A DNA stretch of 64,000 nt from CAZEAP01 sp964510315 (GTDB lineage Bacteria > Planctomycetota > Brocadiia > SM23-32), in contig CAZEAP010000008.1 in the NCBI GenBank assembly GCA_964510315.1, positions 1-64,000 on the forward strand, given 5' to 3'. Within the stretch, counting starts at the first letter, position 1; each line of letters begins with the position of its first letter. Made by a program: the position numbers and the translations under genes. Positions 61,301 to 63,110 of the stretch are shown here, in pieces. The notes under the pieces are model-generated. The model saw only the letters and a list, made by a program, of their open reading frames with translations. It ran no database searches and was not told where the DNA came from.

Positions 61301-62702
61301 AGTAGTCCCCCTGGGTCGAGAGCGTTACGGCCGTGTCGAGGCTGTAGCTTTCGCCGGGTGCCAGCGGGGTGTAGGAGCCGGTCCACTCGGAGGCGAGGAA
61401 CGTGTCCTGCATGTAGTCCAGCACGCTGTCTTCGGAGAGATAGACGGCGTCCGACCAGCCCTGGCCGGTGGAGGCGTCTCCCTCGTTGGCGACGGTCCAG
61501 GAGACGATGAACGGGTCCTCGACTGCGGGGCCGGAGGGCGCGAGGGCGTCGGAGAGCACCAGGTCGGGGGCGTGGACTTCGACCGGAACGGCGACGACGT
61601 TGTTGGTCTCGTCGGTCTCGCCCTGGCGGTCGTCGTAATCGGTGACGAATACCAGGTAACGGCTTCCGCTTGAGGATGCGTCCCAGAGGGTGGTCTGCCG
61701 GGTTACCGTGTAGCTCTGGCCTGCCGCCAGGCCGGACCCCCAGGGGGAATCCGAGCCGGTCGTGACGGAGGTAAGGTAGTCGTCGTTGTCGTCCGGCAGT
61801 TGGTCGTCGGAGAGGAATACGACATCGTCCCACCATTCGGCGACAGCGTCTTCACTGCCCGTGTTGGTCACGGTCCAGGAGACCTCTACCATGCCGCCGA
61901 GGTCCACGTCGGGCGGGGCCCGTATGTCGTCCAGCAACAGGTCGGCGTCGGGTTGCTCGAAGGTGACGGCGACGGCGTGAACGTTGTTGGTTTCGTCGGA
62001 TTCGGCCTCCTGGTCGTCGGCGTCCGTCACGAACAGAAGGTATCTCTGGCCGGCGCCGGCGTTGGGCACCTGGACCTGGCGCTCAACGGTGTAGCTCTCG
62101 CCGACGGCCAGCACCGGATTGTTGGAGATGTTTGCCTCTTCCAGCAGGTCATCCGCCCCGTCCAGGTTCCCGTCTTCCGAGACGAAGAGGCGGTCCCACC
62201 ATTCCGTTGCCGATGCGGGATCGGTCCCCTGGTTGGTGACGGTCCAGGAGATGTTTACAGTGCTGTGATTTTCGATGGATGAGGGGGCGGAGGCGGAGCT
62301 GACGACGAGGTCGGCCGAGGCGCTTCCGTCGAGGGACGTTGCGAGGGGATCGCTACCGGAAAGGCTGGTGGTTTCGCTCCCGCCGGTCTGCTCGGAACTG
62401 GTGACGTTGCCGTCGCCGTCGAAGGTGAACACCATACCGTCGGTGGACCCGCCGGAGGTGTCTTCTTCCATTCCCTCCGGCATGCCGGCATCCTGGAGGG
62501 CGTCGGCCTGCACCGTCCCGCATTCGGCACAGGCCCAAAGCGCACCGGTATCCAGGACGGGACCGGCCGAAGGCAGGATTCGAGGCTCGAGCTGTTCGAG
62601 CTTCAAACGCCTGCCCCGGCGCTGGGAAGTCCTTCTTCCCACGGCAAACGACTCCCTGACGCGGCGGAGAGGCCTTTTGATCCTTCCGTCCACAGGCAGC
62701 AA
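34344..62702 (-). CDS. Giant LEPR-XLL surface/secreted protein with CARDB, Ig, dockerin and metzincin-like domains
   Basis: This uninterrupted 9,452-residue frame encodes a probable exported adhesin-like protein. A basic leader ends in LEPRILPSA (residues 38-46), the LEPR-XLL motif of planctomycete exported proteins. In order follow 25 CARDB repeats (about 129-3300), PPC-like and TIG domains, a helical insert, a propeller (about 4180-4420), nine putative-Ig repeats (about 4645-5510), an RHS-like segment (about 5705-5980), a dockerin-like pair (about 6093-6150), cadherin-like and Big_2 domains, a TIG domain, a YVTN-type propeller, a metzincin-like site (7715-7725), a thrombospondin-3-like stretch and a terminal Ig array. 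The tail ends in a short weak hydrophobic patch and an arginine cluster. The listed start is TTG 62702; GTG 62642 with AGGGAG nine bases upstream is equally plausible. The flanking secretion genes suggest a substrate-exporter pairing. Confidence 0.92.
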   Translation of the reverse strand: MLPVDGRIKRPLRRVRESFAVGRRTSQRRGRRLKLEQLEPRILPSAGPVLDTGALWACAECGTVQADALQDAGMPEGMEEDTSGGSTDGMVFTFDGDGNVTSSEQTGGSETTSLSGSDPLATSLDGSASADLVVSSASAPSSIENHSTVNISWTVTNQGTDPASATEWWDRLFVSEDGNLDGADDLLEEANISNNPVLAVGESYTVERQVQVPNAGAGQRYLLFVTDADDQEAESDETNNVHAVAVTFEQPDADLLLDDIRAPPDVDLGGMVEVSWTVTNTGSEDAVAEWWDDVVFLSDDQLPDDNDDYLTSVTTGSDSPWGSGLAAGQSYTVTRQTTLWDASSSGSRYLVFVTDYDDRQGETDETNNVVAVPVEVHAPDLVLSDALAPSGPAVEDPFIVSWTVANEGDASTGQGWSDAVYLSEDSVLDYMQDTFLASEWTGSYTPLAPGESYSLDTAVTLSTQGDYYLIFQADDGGFEPEVDRSNNTVAVPIQVHAPDLTVASANAPGTATLGDTINVSWTARNDGTVAAAGQWSDGVFLSDDTAFDPAVDDYLATVDASASAAPLDPGATYDLSTGCTLQNYFAPGSRYLLFVTDSDSEHAETDEINNVLALPIEVAGPDLVVSAGTAPTAAVLGESFDVSWTVSNQGSVDALASFVNDGVHFSSDSTHDDGDYLYGSYYAMDFPLAPGDEYTMTETITAISEVASSNYIIFYSDWGNYQGETDETNNTFALPISFSGPDLVVSDAAAPTEAMPGETVQISWTVTNQGTEPAEADWDDRVYLSEDDTYDRGDSNLSGEDIVDQTPLAAGASYTITRDATLPTDWTGSPYLVFYTDRYDREPETGESNNQLAISIDLTPPDLVLTDADAPTSAVIGESVAVSWTVTNDSSYDALATRWYDAIYVSDDTTLDDSDRQAEEYYISDPCPLPAGSSYTMDRWVEIPTVSLGSHYLLFVTDSRDHLGETDEGNNVMALPIHVTGVDLDITAATAPSSAVIGGVIDLSWTVENKGNAEANGPWYDAVYLSSDWRLSWGDQQIWEETISDQAPLAPGASYTIDASATVPAVSSGSYYLFFVTDDGEDVNETNEINNSDLESITLGATDLLVTDAVAPAYAVAGDTISVSWTVENQGDVQAAADWADGVYISAYSGRTTSDTLLTTYAADPHTPLAAGGSYTASLEVTLPTGRAGAQYLLFCADASEDQIEEDEDNNVLAVPLQVGAPDLVLAEATAPASAVTGETIQASFTVSNTGDTATFGEWADQVYLSWGTTLGMGDVLLASEPSDANTPLAAGNSYTVTLDLELAVDRIGDQHLLFVADGEEAEAETDETNNLLALPITLSGPDLVVTEATAPAGGQPGETMTVSWTVQNQGSGWAVRDWVDSVHISDDDILHIVDDVIGEENIQDQTPLAPGDSYVITRDVTIPTDRTGTQYLLFSADWADWQNEENDDNNLLAHPIELGAPDLLVFDATVPASNVLGQPFDLSWRVRNQGALDAVADWEDAVYLSEDTALDPGTDPEVLRRAAGGHTPLAPDDHYTIYQSVVLPSFPAGSQYLLFVADVDDEQAEVDEGNNLLARPIEITGADLAMHSATAPGFGLIGGPIDVSWSAGNQGTAEAADPWTDTVYLSDNAVLDDDDTPIHHEPISSQAPLPVGDDYSVDATVTLPLVDRGDYYLFFAADSADDHIETDETNNAQMLEISLDAPDLTVSHADAPTCAVLGETVTLSWTVTNQGGVAAMADWTDGILISDTTSTTGATLIAEKPTGDYTPLAAGTSYTVELDVIIPDTAVGNRYILLYADYGTDQPEIDASNNIRALPLEIDSPDLTVSDPLAPASAELGESIQLSWTVANAGSAETVVGWFDHIYFSDDDALDWHDERVQAEWAGDHNPLAPGASYTSTVEFDVPNTGTGDRFLLFVANGSEDQPETDRTDNVVAAPILLTSADLVASQVTAPTLVVGEPARFTAGWRVTNSGSTGSRVGQWTDAVVASSDEFTGNDDDVVLGEFVRTGKLEPGESYTRSEEVYCMPGAAGDHPFGLAASGKYHVFVIADFHEAVHEGEQEANNAAEPPHTVEITGKPYADLVVTSVDAPATAETGQDLTVSWMVENQGIAATDTADWGDRVALSSEPDGTPIAVWLRTVDHQGVLAVGGSYARTAELRIQPDVAAGSYYVSVTTGGPFESTHDDNNTLVTGPIEITSPPPPDLVVTDIVAPSQADAGTTVDISWTVTNTGTGETTGLWCDWVHLVDLDGNWEAWKAIPGRGGFYYTDGLPAGQSYTRYEQLRLPERIEEGQFRVAVETNARDYTTGGRLLYEPETDNNLSLDDQTMQVNVPPLPDLQVQSITAPDSVQAGGTVSAEFAVVNRGSASTTTPHWEDRVYLSFDEQYGGDDTPLGSFGNAAALAPDEAYMTETGAMAIPKHMRGEMFLLVETDAHKVVDEFPREGNNTLAVPIEVIPLPPPDLVTGDVAAPDQATSLEVITVQYTVTNLGLGETYVDGWTDAVYLTREPTKPTSHRGSILLKRFEHEGSLPVGESYQREASVRLPTPAELGSDDDVPGFQSGTYYITPWCDAYDAVVEETLAANTNPDDPHEPDNNNYKGRPIAVLVSVPDIAVTSVTTAPHAEAGEETTVEWTVENQGTAPLASKYWDLRFYLTEEPVYERRTWHSLGSEGLPEDLEPGQSCSGESTFHLNPAAFGSHVLVEAAVNPPRSFSAEPGWGESNWDNNVLAGPGTVTRAPTDLQVSSIQLPSTNFSGDTVTVEWTVENVGAGVWDETRCWRDLVYLSKDPKLSLGAPWWNSQDRRQVAAEVIHDQPSPLGAGESYTEAAEIDIPRGVEGEWYVYVYTNAAAKSLVHPHSYRNPSDALAAENNRSLLKHFKQNAFEDTSNNLASAPTEVIYREPDVRISEANLTAGPHYSGGSVEVSWTIENAGTRVATAENYWPSRWSDRVYLSRDPSLDDNDYQLGRLSRGGELQPGESLDCSLSVSLPYEAEGEYYLLVFTDSNRSGPTPPRGPGLPGGDGDQVMGKVHEYRDEGNNIEALPISVILTEPPDLQVTSIDIPDRVLANQKFDLTYSVTNLGAGAVPVQHSSWHDLIYLSRDEFLDIRTDTCLGQVGHTGSRAPGESHQKTATGLKVRHGLSGPYYAFVVTDALLGSDSPFGNVFEGENEGNNIGVSPQPLIVELPPPSDLQVSEVSLPPSAQSGSPVTVEWTVENKGTNPIQGARWRDAVYLSTDGAWDIHDTLLGRAEGADSSGNLPVGASYSATLETELPPVAAGQWRVIVRADIFDEVYEGTDEGNNRRVSADALDVSVEALQLGVPFETTLSSGQYRLYRVEVEHGETLQVTLNCREQGATHELFLRHADVPTGTDYDAAYEGSLKANQTAVIPSTELGTYYVLLHGYDEPAQDTPVTVTAELLPFAITGVIPDVGGEGRYVTTIIRGAQFDPDAAVKLVRPGFAEYEPVSWEVTDATKIVAVFDLAGAPHGLYDVKVINPDGAEAVVPYRYLVERAVEPDVTVGLGGPAQLGTGATGLYGFSIGSRSNLDTPYAFFEFGLPEYGPCPQASSLLGRDTPWVALDSSLLNEPPGGGLEDLPWAALAHEVNTTGWNLAPGYVVDLPTTGYVGRTFTAETLPGVRDYLEEHPGAMLLMEPWRFEVLAAATAVTRHEFVARQTEEALHLREQILADNTASQALTVLAADADQWTTLYLAALEDAGLLRPTTRAPPAREDPAVVSLMGTLSSGVLAGPAGDQIITDGDLAGFFQKVRHWYGHDDELTCGSPSNHNVPERADYDLGLSHPTHFQWFEIEVNPRQPLLVPVAALPFADYLGQAGTGSDYVSLTGPVGYGAADMVPVGLPYPYTVELENPAGSAVHEMQIVTELDADLHAGLFRLGDLQVGDIQVHIPGNRATFQGDFDFSQSRGFILRVSAGVDVASGTASWVLQALNPDTGQVVEDPNIGLLLPGGANNGGAGFVSYTVRPEPGLATGTELAASARVFFDNLPPLDTREVLCTVDGLAPTTQLDVTPLGTQGSDFLLEWSSADDQGGSGVKHATVYLSEDGAPFQMWLQQTSETSAVYNGEPGHTHEFLVLATDNAGNQEQPPSGTEVPDDDSGANLGALPDVSATTAPDPGRAPDPDPQPSTNPLFLSAELGIPAAEPLSAPSEFDTVLRPFGAHAFATGIPRSHAGIGPMAIVELADGSVLASGGRDRAQLYRVPFDGGSTGEALAALPYPVYDMALDAEGRLWAATGGGPLLQLDPATGGVLAEFGDGLTQTLAVGPDGLIYISSGEGIETFDPADGGLTHFSDVRVGNMAFSPQGELWAALWPARGGVVKFDAEAEAHMMLEFDSPVDSLAFGRPGTDLEGLLFISHNMGPAGEGGKLTMVDPATLRRVTVAGGGSRGDVVRTTSDGRVLLSQSHQVDVLQPLAAPEVAYTNPPANAVVALPRSMVTVTFDRDMFVGGNMEPGSVLNPTYYGLMTEGRAAIPLDSVSYDPDSRTAMLQLEALPPGEFELHVLEGLRSAEEVRMEQVHTVPFTAVTEFSAFCEMEFVAVRSDRDGETVSYDVTVTNTGGRDLLLPMLLVLDPAKHFQGTPLEAESQEDFWLVDLSGSLPPDGRLAAGQSTTGQTLTISNPGSERPSFEHGVWVLPYPNEAPRFESMPQRRATAGEAYGYQAVAEDPDGSTVTYLLYEAPAGMSLDPDTGLLTWAPTAESPAEAEVLLRAYDPIGGCGEQEFTIRVAGGNQPPAFTPLPEEVHGAEQQGMVLRVSASDPEGDPLTFWANNLPPGATFDKALRALVWTPGPQSAGTYEGVTFTVSDGISSARRQTTVLVAETNQAPLLKPPADRTVREGDDVRIPLSAVDPDGDPVTFSSQGLPGTATLHPDTGLFEWTPAYCEAGVHEFFFSASDGELAATEPITITVTNVNAAPVFERLGAWEAIEGEKLRFRAFAFDPDNPLYEPQERLPDDTLTPALGTEATVTYSAANLPPGAQFDSTTAVFEWTPDFNAAGDYTAEFTATDGGDGTGVPLFSTVSVPITVRNRNRAPEITPVLNQQLNRGETVELAVQASDPDGNPLTLNATGAIAGYDLPDFADFVDNGDGTGTFIFSPGVGDRGDWTIALRATDDGDGGGEYAVLSDSWSFVVSVDSPNEPPHMAYLGPKVAVVDETIEFTLGVSDVDEDPLTFTGVDMPAGMTLSEGSVYGTAEVAWTPGVRDLGTHQVSFRVTDSGNGDPAEVMSDERAVQIVVRGSNAAPALDPVGDQVVQEGEELVVALGASDPDGDTLSHTASGIPANAAFDPAAGVLSWTPGMFGAGTYPGIALGVTDGHSSDSETISVTVLNTNQAPVLQPRRPVSGAEGQAINFALSAADVDGDDLTFAILSGAPSGAVLDEATGSFQWTPTFEQAGVYPVEFSVRDPDGLTDSMRMEIRVVNVNRPPTVQVRDYAVALGQPVSFQVTAQDPDAGSTLTYRADGLPEGATLNPTTGEFNWTPGPAQAGDYGVVFAVSDGEATVSEACLLRASLQPEPPSVNIELTPSFPVEPGQAVTIHPLASSLSGIVEMSVEVEGHPLVLDAQGRAEYVPSAPGLYAVSASATDADGRSGQAETVLRVSDPDDAAAPVVRFAAGQEYARLNEATDLIGTVDDANLECWVLEALPLGGGRPEFIAVGTQPVVDGVVGTFDAAAHVNGFYHLQLRALDVDGRTGRDEIVVEVAGATKSTRYLRNETDLVVDLGGETVEITRSYDSLDRTRSGDFGFGWRLAARETRVEVDVPLTGRESMGVYSPYRTGTRLFVTLPGGERVGFTFVPERHQHNGVVCYTPAWVPDAGVDYALSSAQGVLTLAGGRLYDLKTAQPYNPAGGAFGSPEFTLTAPDGTVYQLSTAHGVEKEFRPGGARIIYSDGGIIGPNGEAVLFTSDASGRITSVLGPDGSHLVYGYDAGGNLTTVRDLTEARSILYGYGGPDGHRLNLAVSSDRGGVVVDYTPEPQLLAVKGDLGPAGQFVGHVQTEALGSGETARYTFSVRDSEIRSTAGGEVLVGMVARPADGSGLQPDQPRIRGKTPLTGRIGAEDAFALYGIESPGVFLVEVSWATRGAAGDLELELFIAGDVDGNGVVDGTDADALEGALGTASGDPGYQLGADADRDGLVDQTDAQILTANYGFTYNHAPVGTPGSVLTHEDLAIRVPLEDFVSDPEGDDVYFRVIDAAHGTATLGADGESVRFMPEAGFSGQASFRIGADDGAGASEPTLVTVEVSDAPLLHMDFEERLPRLEIGESTMLSLIGDFEDQSGVVLPAYYLAYESTDPSVVQVDSRGLLRGLQQGSATVTASARGIRAATAASVGMPTDQQELLLFSAGLQARPEALTLADGDAAQLQVGLLDDFSLSAAVAGTEYYAVNPAVATAGPDGLVSAVGRGTTEIAVINARAEALIPVRVAAADTGPATWGGDGGVLRTPEGASLSLGAGALKKERTVSLTVLDAGRLTWSIPEPFEFAAGFELDVEEGALWGPARLSVPVVPGVPAGAEVLFCRAIVVRDGSGGWSPAWSQVDRGVVGPDGAAHTATAELAGVVRSGWYAVLFAPPGTTGTVDFDLGVDRPLSPVSMGFFVGVEASAGPVEPGNSGAPSAPPEPGLQWWGDPYGDSSHAGHAEMLSGFVCVPHASPVDLPAGDQPVYLTELIDGTTVPPASALVNVRVEPDSLTHFSRTITPAQLPDDHPTAAPVITNLSFAFEDLGSGPRPTVTLQGKNFSCPGAIDMDVVFTESRTGHESRKGGFSATADTVKAIVPNDVALGLCTVKVERTQKLWVASALLRRQVTRKLISNPATVAYEAAYGFVANAWPQEILALDAQTHEIVARISVANPDNPGWGATDLAVAPDGTRAYVVVGNSLAVIDTMALQQIDVDPDTPQIDSISLLFGNKVRAGQIVLDPTGNAAFICDLFSNRVASVIVNPESKHYHQPRIGLMTKTGMRPRGLAVSPDGTRLFVTAVAPRNPKSAGYGEPSRLLVMDIDPASPGFGTITSEREFDNTFAEGPRASLRDIVVDPTDNNRAVFAEEGRLYGSLGSVSVTGAELDVHQLSMSLGKMNRRDSFDAHNPSRIAILPANALQSSYGTHPAYAFVTTANSYSADYPDRNPAHPDRWEHCPSGGNIAIVRDPFGADPELVAATRPIPYCRATDVAVSPDGRYLYAPYSGPAVDALFVFDVEAMLYEIDVSENQVVHGPDQPLLKWFPVNNLSGGMWAVNEQIDVKADYRLEIPYPDWGGSQSFKVYDQDRAPIPTGGFPMAVDFMPPESGVITARVKGAENRLYWEDDKGLTLSLENRFVVRDGDVEFIVDFDGPHEKFLKLEGARKGQPVRVGGAQSKEVKILMKPKAHLLSRLKWDHLFGARVVVTARPAADPSQQLLSETFFIARWLATTDPSGDSADALFRKTLADPAGSFVREKKVFYHLPDDVTVQLDLEGKQAGMFSLGPDAAHRLSGEGDVTWTFQPATGGTGGERSAILTLEVAGEKLPPGVRFAGTSINPTALGLQLNEFMTRFEQLLDNRDYFDTWVSNEEASDAFKVEFAGFYDDPLTGGVFLGDALQKLRVALLADELFAEVKEDFDPVADCGTTSINLVEGAGDGDAVVEYHSSYIPGDPNTFGLAIFDRDNWLGGNPKEMETALDERSRAGRHSLSPSAKEWIFAEYHNCSPLAGGSRATDDVDISLLAHAENYGGKTSFAAYLANTISHELGHTFGVNEAYLVKANGDVVNQDPKDIMRSGKADDPDLSFAEMHLETIRAATGVAPNGAGSLRKTIRLVGRNWNLEHFKHGILTGLRHTTDISQPGLRVTVDGEHLWNGDNVDFPAITADGPGGETAVTPVVLLNDGDAPTVLESVWVTGLNSPFSVVGAPPEGSILNVGESTAFELVFDPSVVGSAEDTLLMLNSTRHDPEMALTLSGTGLATTGSLRVDMAEPGLGNVGGQPVIGAASHVENVATLLNAGGGPLTLLSVRVAANEDQFRLMGLPPDFGPRNPIVLQPGESLPLDLACSLNAAGLQRGRIQVVSDDPAAPIQSFSVVAAGVSDIAGQLDYGGDYVAVTPTSGGQGAVRRCISGSDGSFSITLAPGQRYRAVIYDPEGGLVAHHFGVAGPAGRVPEPGYLYFEPSSEPDSDGDGLPDDVEFAVGSSTENPDTNGDGVDDFESLLQGVDPVRANFAALAAEHTVAAAVPDVSLAGWSFSPPAEGALPFGPAAGTTPDAGTSSTTAGSPAPGATSSPKSLDWTPDGSFHALGAIINGDFSVADPASADFGWSLRGNVAVSDGRAEMGEDGRLFSGLSQTFVVPDGAEALRFTMDGWDLAGSVDGPPDAFEMALLDAATGDSLVGTAAGLTDTDAALNLQHDGCVRFSDNVFVPGAAASGDLVQPGGALTITIDLSGIPAGTSATLYFDLLGFGAIDSGVQLDGVMVLAAAPPSLDCRLDPAMDSGVPGDGLTNVSSVDLLGLTDPAQEVLLDIDGDGFDDGAVTADAAGCFTFTGVPLTEGLNSLRLRATNAVGSTTGALQIGLDTAAPTGALLYPAPGQEVHTDHGYVEVQWTDQGLAGLDEASFGTDDLSVTGVTVDRIENRGGALVRYWYNDDADALPEGTVEVGLVTDGIRDLAANGNAAATQSFTYLIVTGRPPELNCWLDPATDSAEIGDGLTNFTAVNLLGVTEPDQEVLLDTDGDGFDDGSALADGAGSFTFAAVPLLEGVNELRLQATNAAGTTEQSLPAILDTAAPSGVLLFPAPGSTAKVDEAYVEVEWSDEGLAGLDETTFGIDDVSVTAVTVDRIEPLGGGMVRYWYGEDADELPDGTVQVALASGEVLDLAGNGNAATARTFFYEPQPEEPPLLECRLDPATDSGETGDGLTNFAAVNLLGLTDPFQEVLLDGHGAVTADAAGEFTFSGVSLAEGANDLLLRATNAAGSTEEGVSIDLDTTAPSGALLVPPPQSTVAYGEGYVEVAWTDGGSAGLLDSCLDTNDLSVTGVTVDSIERRGGGLVRYWYNEDGDILPEGTIEVVLTAAEVMDAAGNCNPGGTQWFTCDRTAPGEVLALGAGQGLPGDRPGGATASPNPQISGQLPEPDLAVMVLNVETGTEIGPAEVTGRTFTFSAVLPQGVHHLALVVWDQAGNTAAPFTFQVWVRPNLEDAVDAVRTDISPPARPLPRPTAPAYVPPASRPTATLADVTTDNLAVDFAFTYGELAPEDALGPLSIQQDTGASPSGAVTNSPTLEVSASLGAEADGVSIFDLSTGKDLGPAQLTETGFTAELELAEGVHRLRVQVEDAGTGRSWVRFMRVVVDCTPPSAELLFPARGGAVGTDPGYVELQWRDPRPGGLQEATYDTGDVVISSNGRQLTVDRVEVRGDGRVRYYYGEDGETLESGRVEVTVRGEEVSDRAGNLNTEATSFFNYEEGRPTSEAPASPEAGGALMCCLAAGPATSGLPYARRRRPAR
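34475..34790 (-). other. Final partial Ig-like unit and C-terminal tail of the giant protein
   Basis: The last domain (PPSAELLFPARGG...) repeats only the second half of the terminal double Ig unit. After it the protein ends with a Pro/Glu-rich linker, the weakly hydrophobic ALMCCLAAGPATSG and RRRR, encoded just below 34475. It resembles a degenerate sorting tail more than a real membrane anchor. Confidence 0.5.
35580..37400 (-). repeat. Three tandem double Ig-like units (about 195-208 residues each)
   Basis: Each unit starts with a Big_13-like module (LDPATDSG.xGDGLTN, then LLGLTDPxQEVLLD) and continues with a second module (GYVEVxWTD, then LPEGTVEV and LAGNGN). Units begin near 37400, 36775 and 36155. 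They are clearly duplicated at the protein level but diverged in DNA. Confidence 0.85.
38185..38310 (-). other. Thrombospondin-type-3-like calcium-binding stretch in the giant protein
   Basis: DSDGDGLPDDVE and TNGDGVDDFE repeat the DxDxDG pattern that binds calcium in thrombospondin type 3 repeats. It separates the choice-of-anchor/ASH-like region from the terminal Ig array. Confidence 0.8.
39470..39880 (-). other. Metzincin-like protease domain inside the giant protein
   Basis: HELGHTFGVNE occupies residues 7715-7725, giving two zinc histidines and catalytic Glu7716. A Met-turn-like DPKDIMRSG follows with Met7744. The usual third ligand (His or Asp) at position 11 of the motif is Glu7725 here, so activity is uncertain. 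The preceding 120 residues (SINLVEGAG...) fit an N-terminal metzincin subdomain. Confidence 0.7.
41100..42255 (-). other. YVTN-type beta-propeller region of the giant protein
   Basis: Repeated LAVAPDGTRAYVVV, LAVSPDGTRLFVTA and VAVSPDGRYLYAPY blades mark a YVTN/NHL-type propeller of roughly 380 residues, preceded by a TIG domain. Such propellers commonly bind proteins or polysaccharides in surface proteins. Confidence 0.8.
44253..44425 (-). other. Dockerin-type-I-like pair in the giant protein
   Basis: GDVDGNGVVDGTDADALEGALG and ADADRDGLVDQTDAQILTANYG form the two EF-hand-like calcium loops of a dockerin. Dockerins bind cohesins; no cohesin-like domain is evident in this window. Planctomycete giants often carry isolated dockerins of unknown partner. 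Confidence 0.8.
46165..48768 (-). repeat. Nine tandem putative-Ig (He_PIG/cadherin-like) repeats
   Basis: Nine units of about 90-115 residues each begin with N.APxF or NQAP and contain SxxDPDGDPLTF, a PxGATxDxxTGxFxWTP block and a closing SDG segment. The array runs from residue about 4645 to about 5510. Some units (the fourth and fifth) carry insertions. Confidence 0.88.
52800..62320 (-). repeat. Array of 25 tandem CARDB repeats
   Basis: I count 25 units of about 127 residues. The pattern is PDLVVxxxxAPxxAxxGExxxVSWTVxNQG, a middle DxVYLSED strand, a hinge PLAxGxSYT and an ending YLLFVxDxxxxxxETDExNN. They fill residues about 129-3300. CARDB domains occur in adhesin-like surface proteins, and the acidic end of each unit may bind calcium. 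Units 16-25 are more diverged than units 1-15. Confidence 0.93.
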
Positions 62703-62764
62703 GACCGGCGCTGGACGCTACTGCCCGCCCCGCACCGGCCGGCACTCCCTGAAGATGCGCAGGC

Positions 62765-62793
62765 AGGCTACACCTAATGGGCCGGATAGTCAA
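62765..62793 (-). promoter_or_regulatory. Possible promoter of the giant gene
   Basis: On the minus strand TTGACT (62788-62793) is followed after exactly 17 nt by TAGCCT (62765-62770). The -35 is strong and the -10 weak. Transcription would start near 62757, giving a leader of about 55 nt to TTG 62702 or 115 nt to GTG 62642. Confidence 0.45.
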
Positions 62794-63005
62794 GACTTTT
62801 TTCCGCTCTCGTTACGCGCCGGCGGGACGCCGGTGGAGCGCCAGGCTGCCGTTCAAAATCGACAGCCTGACTTCCCGATGCCCGGCGGGCGGGGGTCTTC
62901 TCGTTGTCCGCACCCCAGCGGTGCCCCCGTTCTGTGGGGCTGCCACAACGCCTCTGAGCTGCGCCGGGGCTGTGCCTCCTCGGGGGCAGTCCACCGTCCG
63001 GTTCC

Positions 63006-63034
63006 TTGACGGTACGAGTTCTTTGGGCCAAAAT
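63006..63034 (+). promoter_or_regulatory. Possible promoter of the sulfatase-superfamily gene
   Basis: TTGACG (63006-63011) is followed after 17 nt by CAAAAT (63029-63034), about 76 nt before the start codon. Confidence 0.45.
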
Positions 63035-63110
63035 CCCGTAGTTCGGCCACCGCCTGCGGGGGCTTCGCCGTCGGAGCACCGGCTTTTCACAGCGGAAGGG
63101 GGTTGTAACG

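Larger units (their letters stand above)
62703..63110. other. Divergent intergenic region between the giant gene and the sulfatase-like gene
   Basis: About 410 bp with a candidate promoter on each strand (separate entries). No small gene with a recognisable product is seen. Confidence 0.6.

Noticed and set aside
52800..62320. A CRISPR-like impression from regularly spaced repeats
   Set aside because: The periodicity is about 380 bp, in frame and conserved at the protein level as CARDB domains; there are no short identical repeats with unique spacers.
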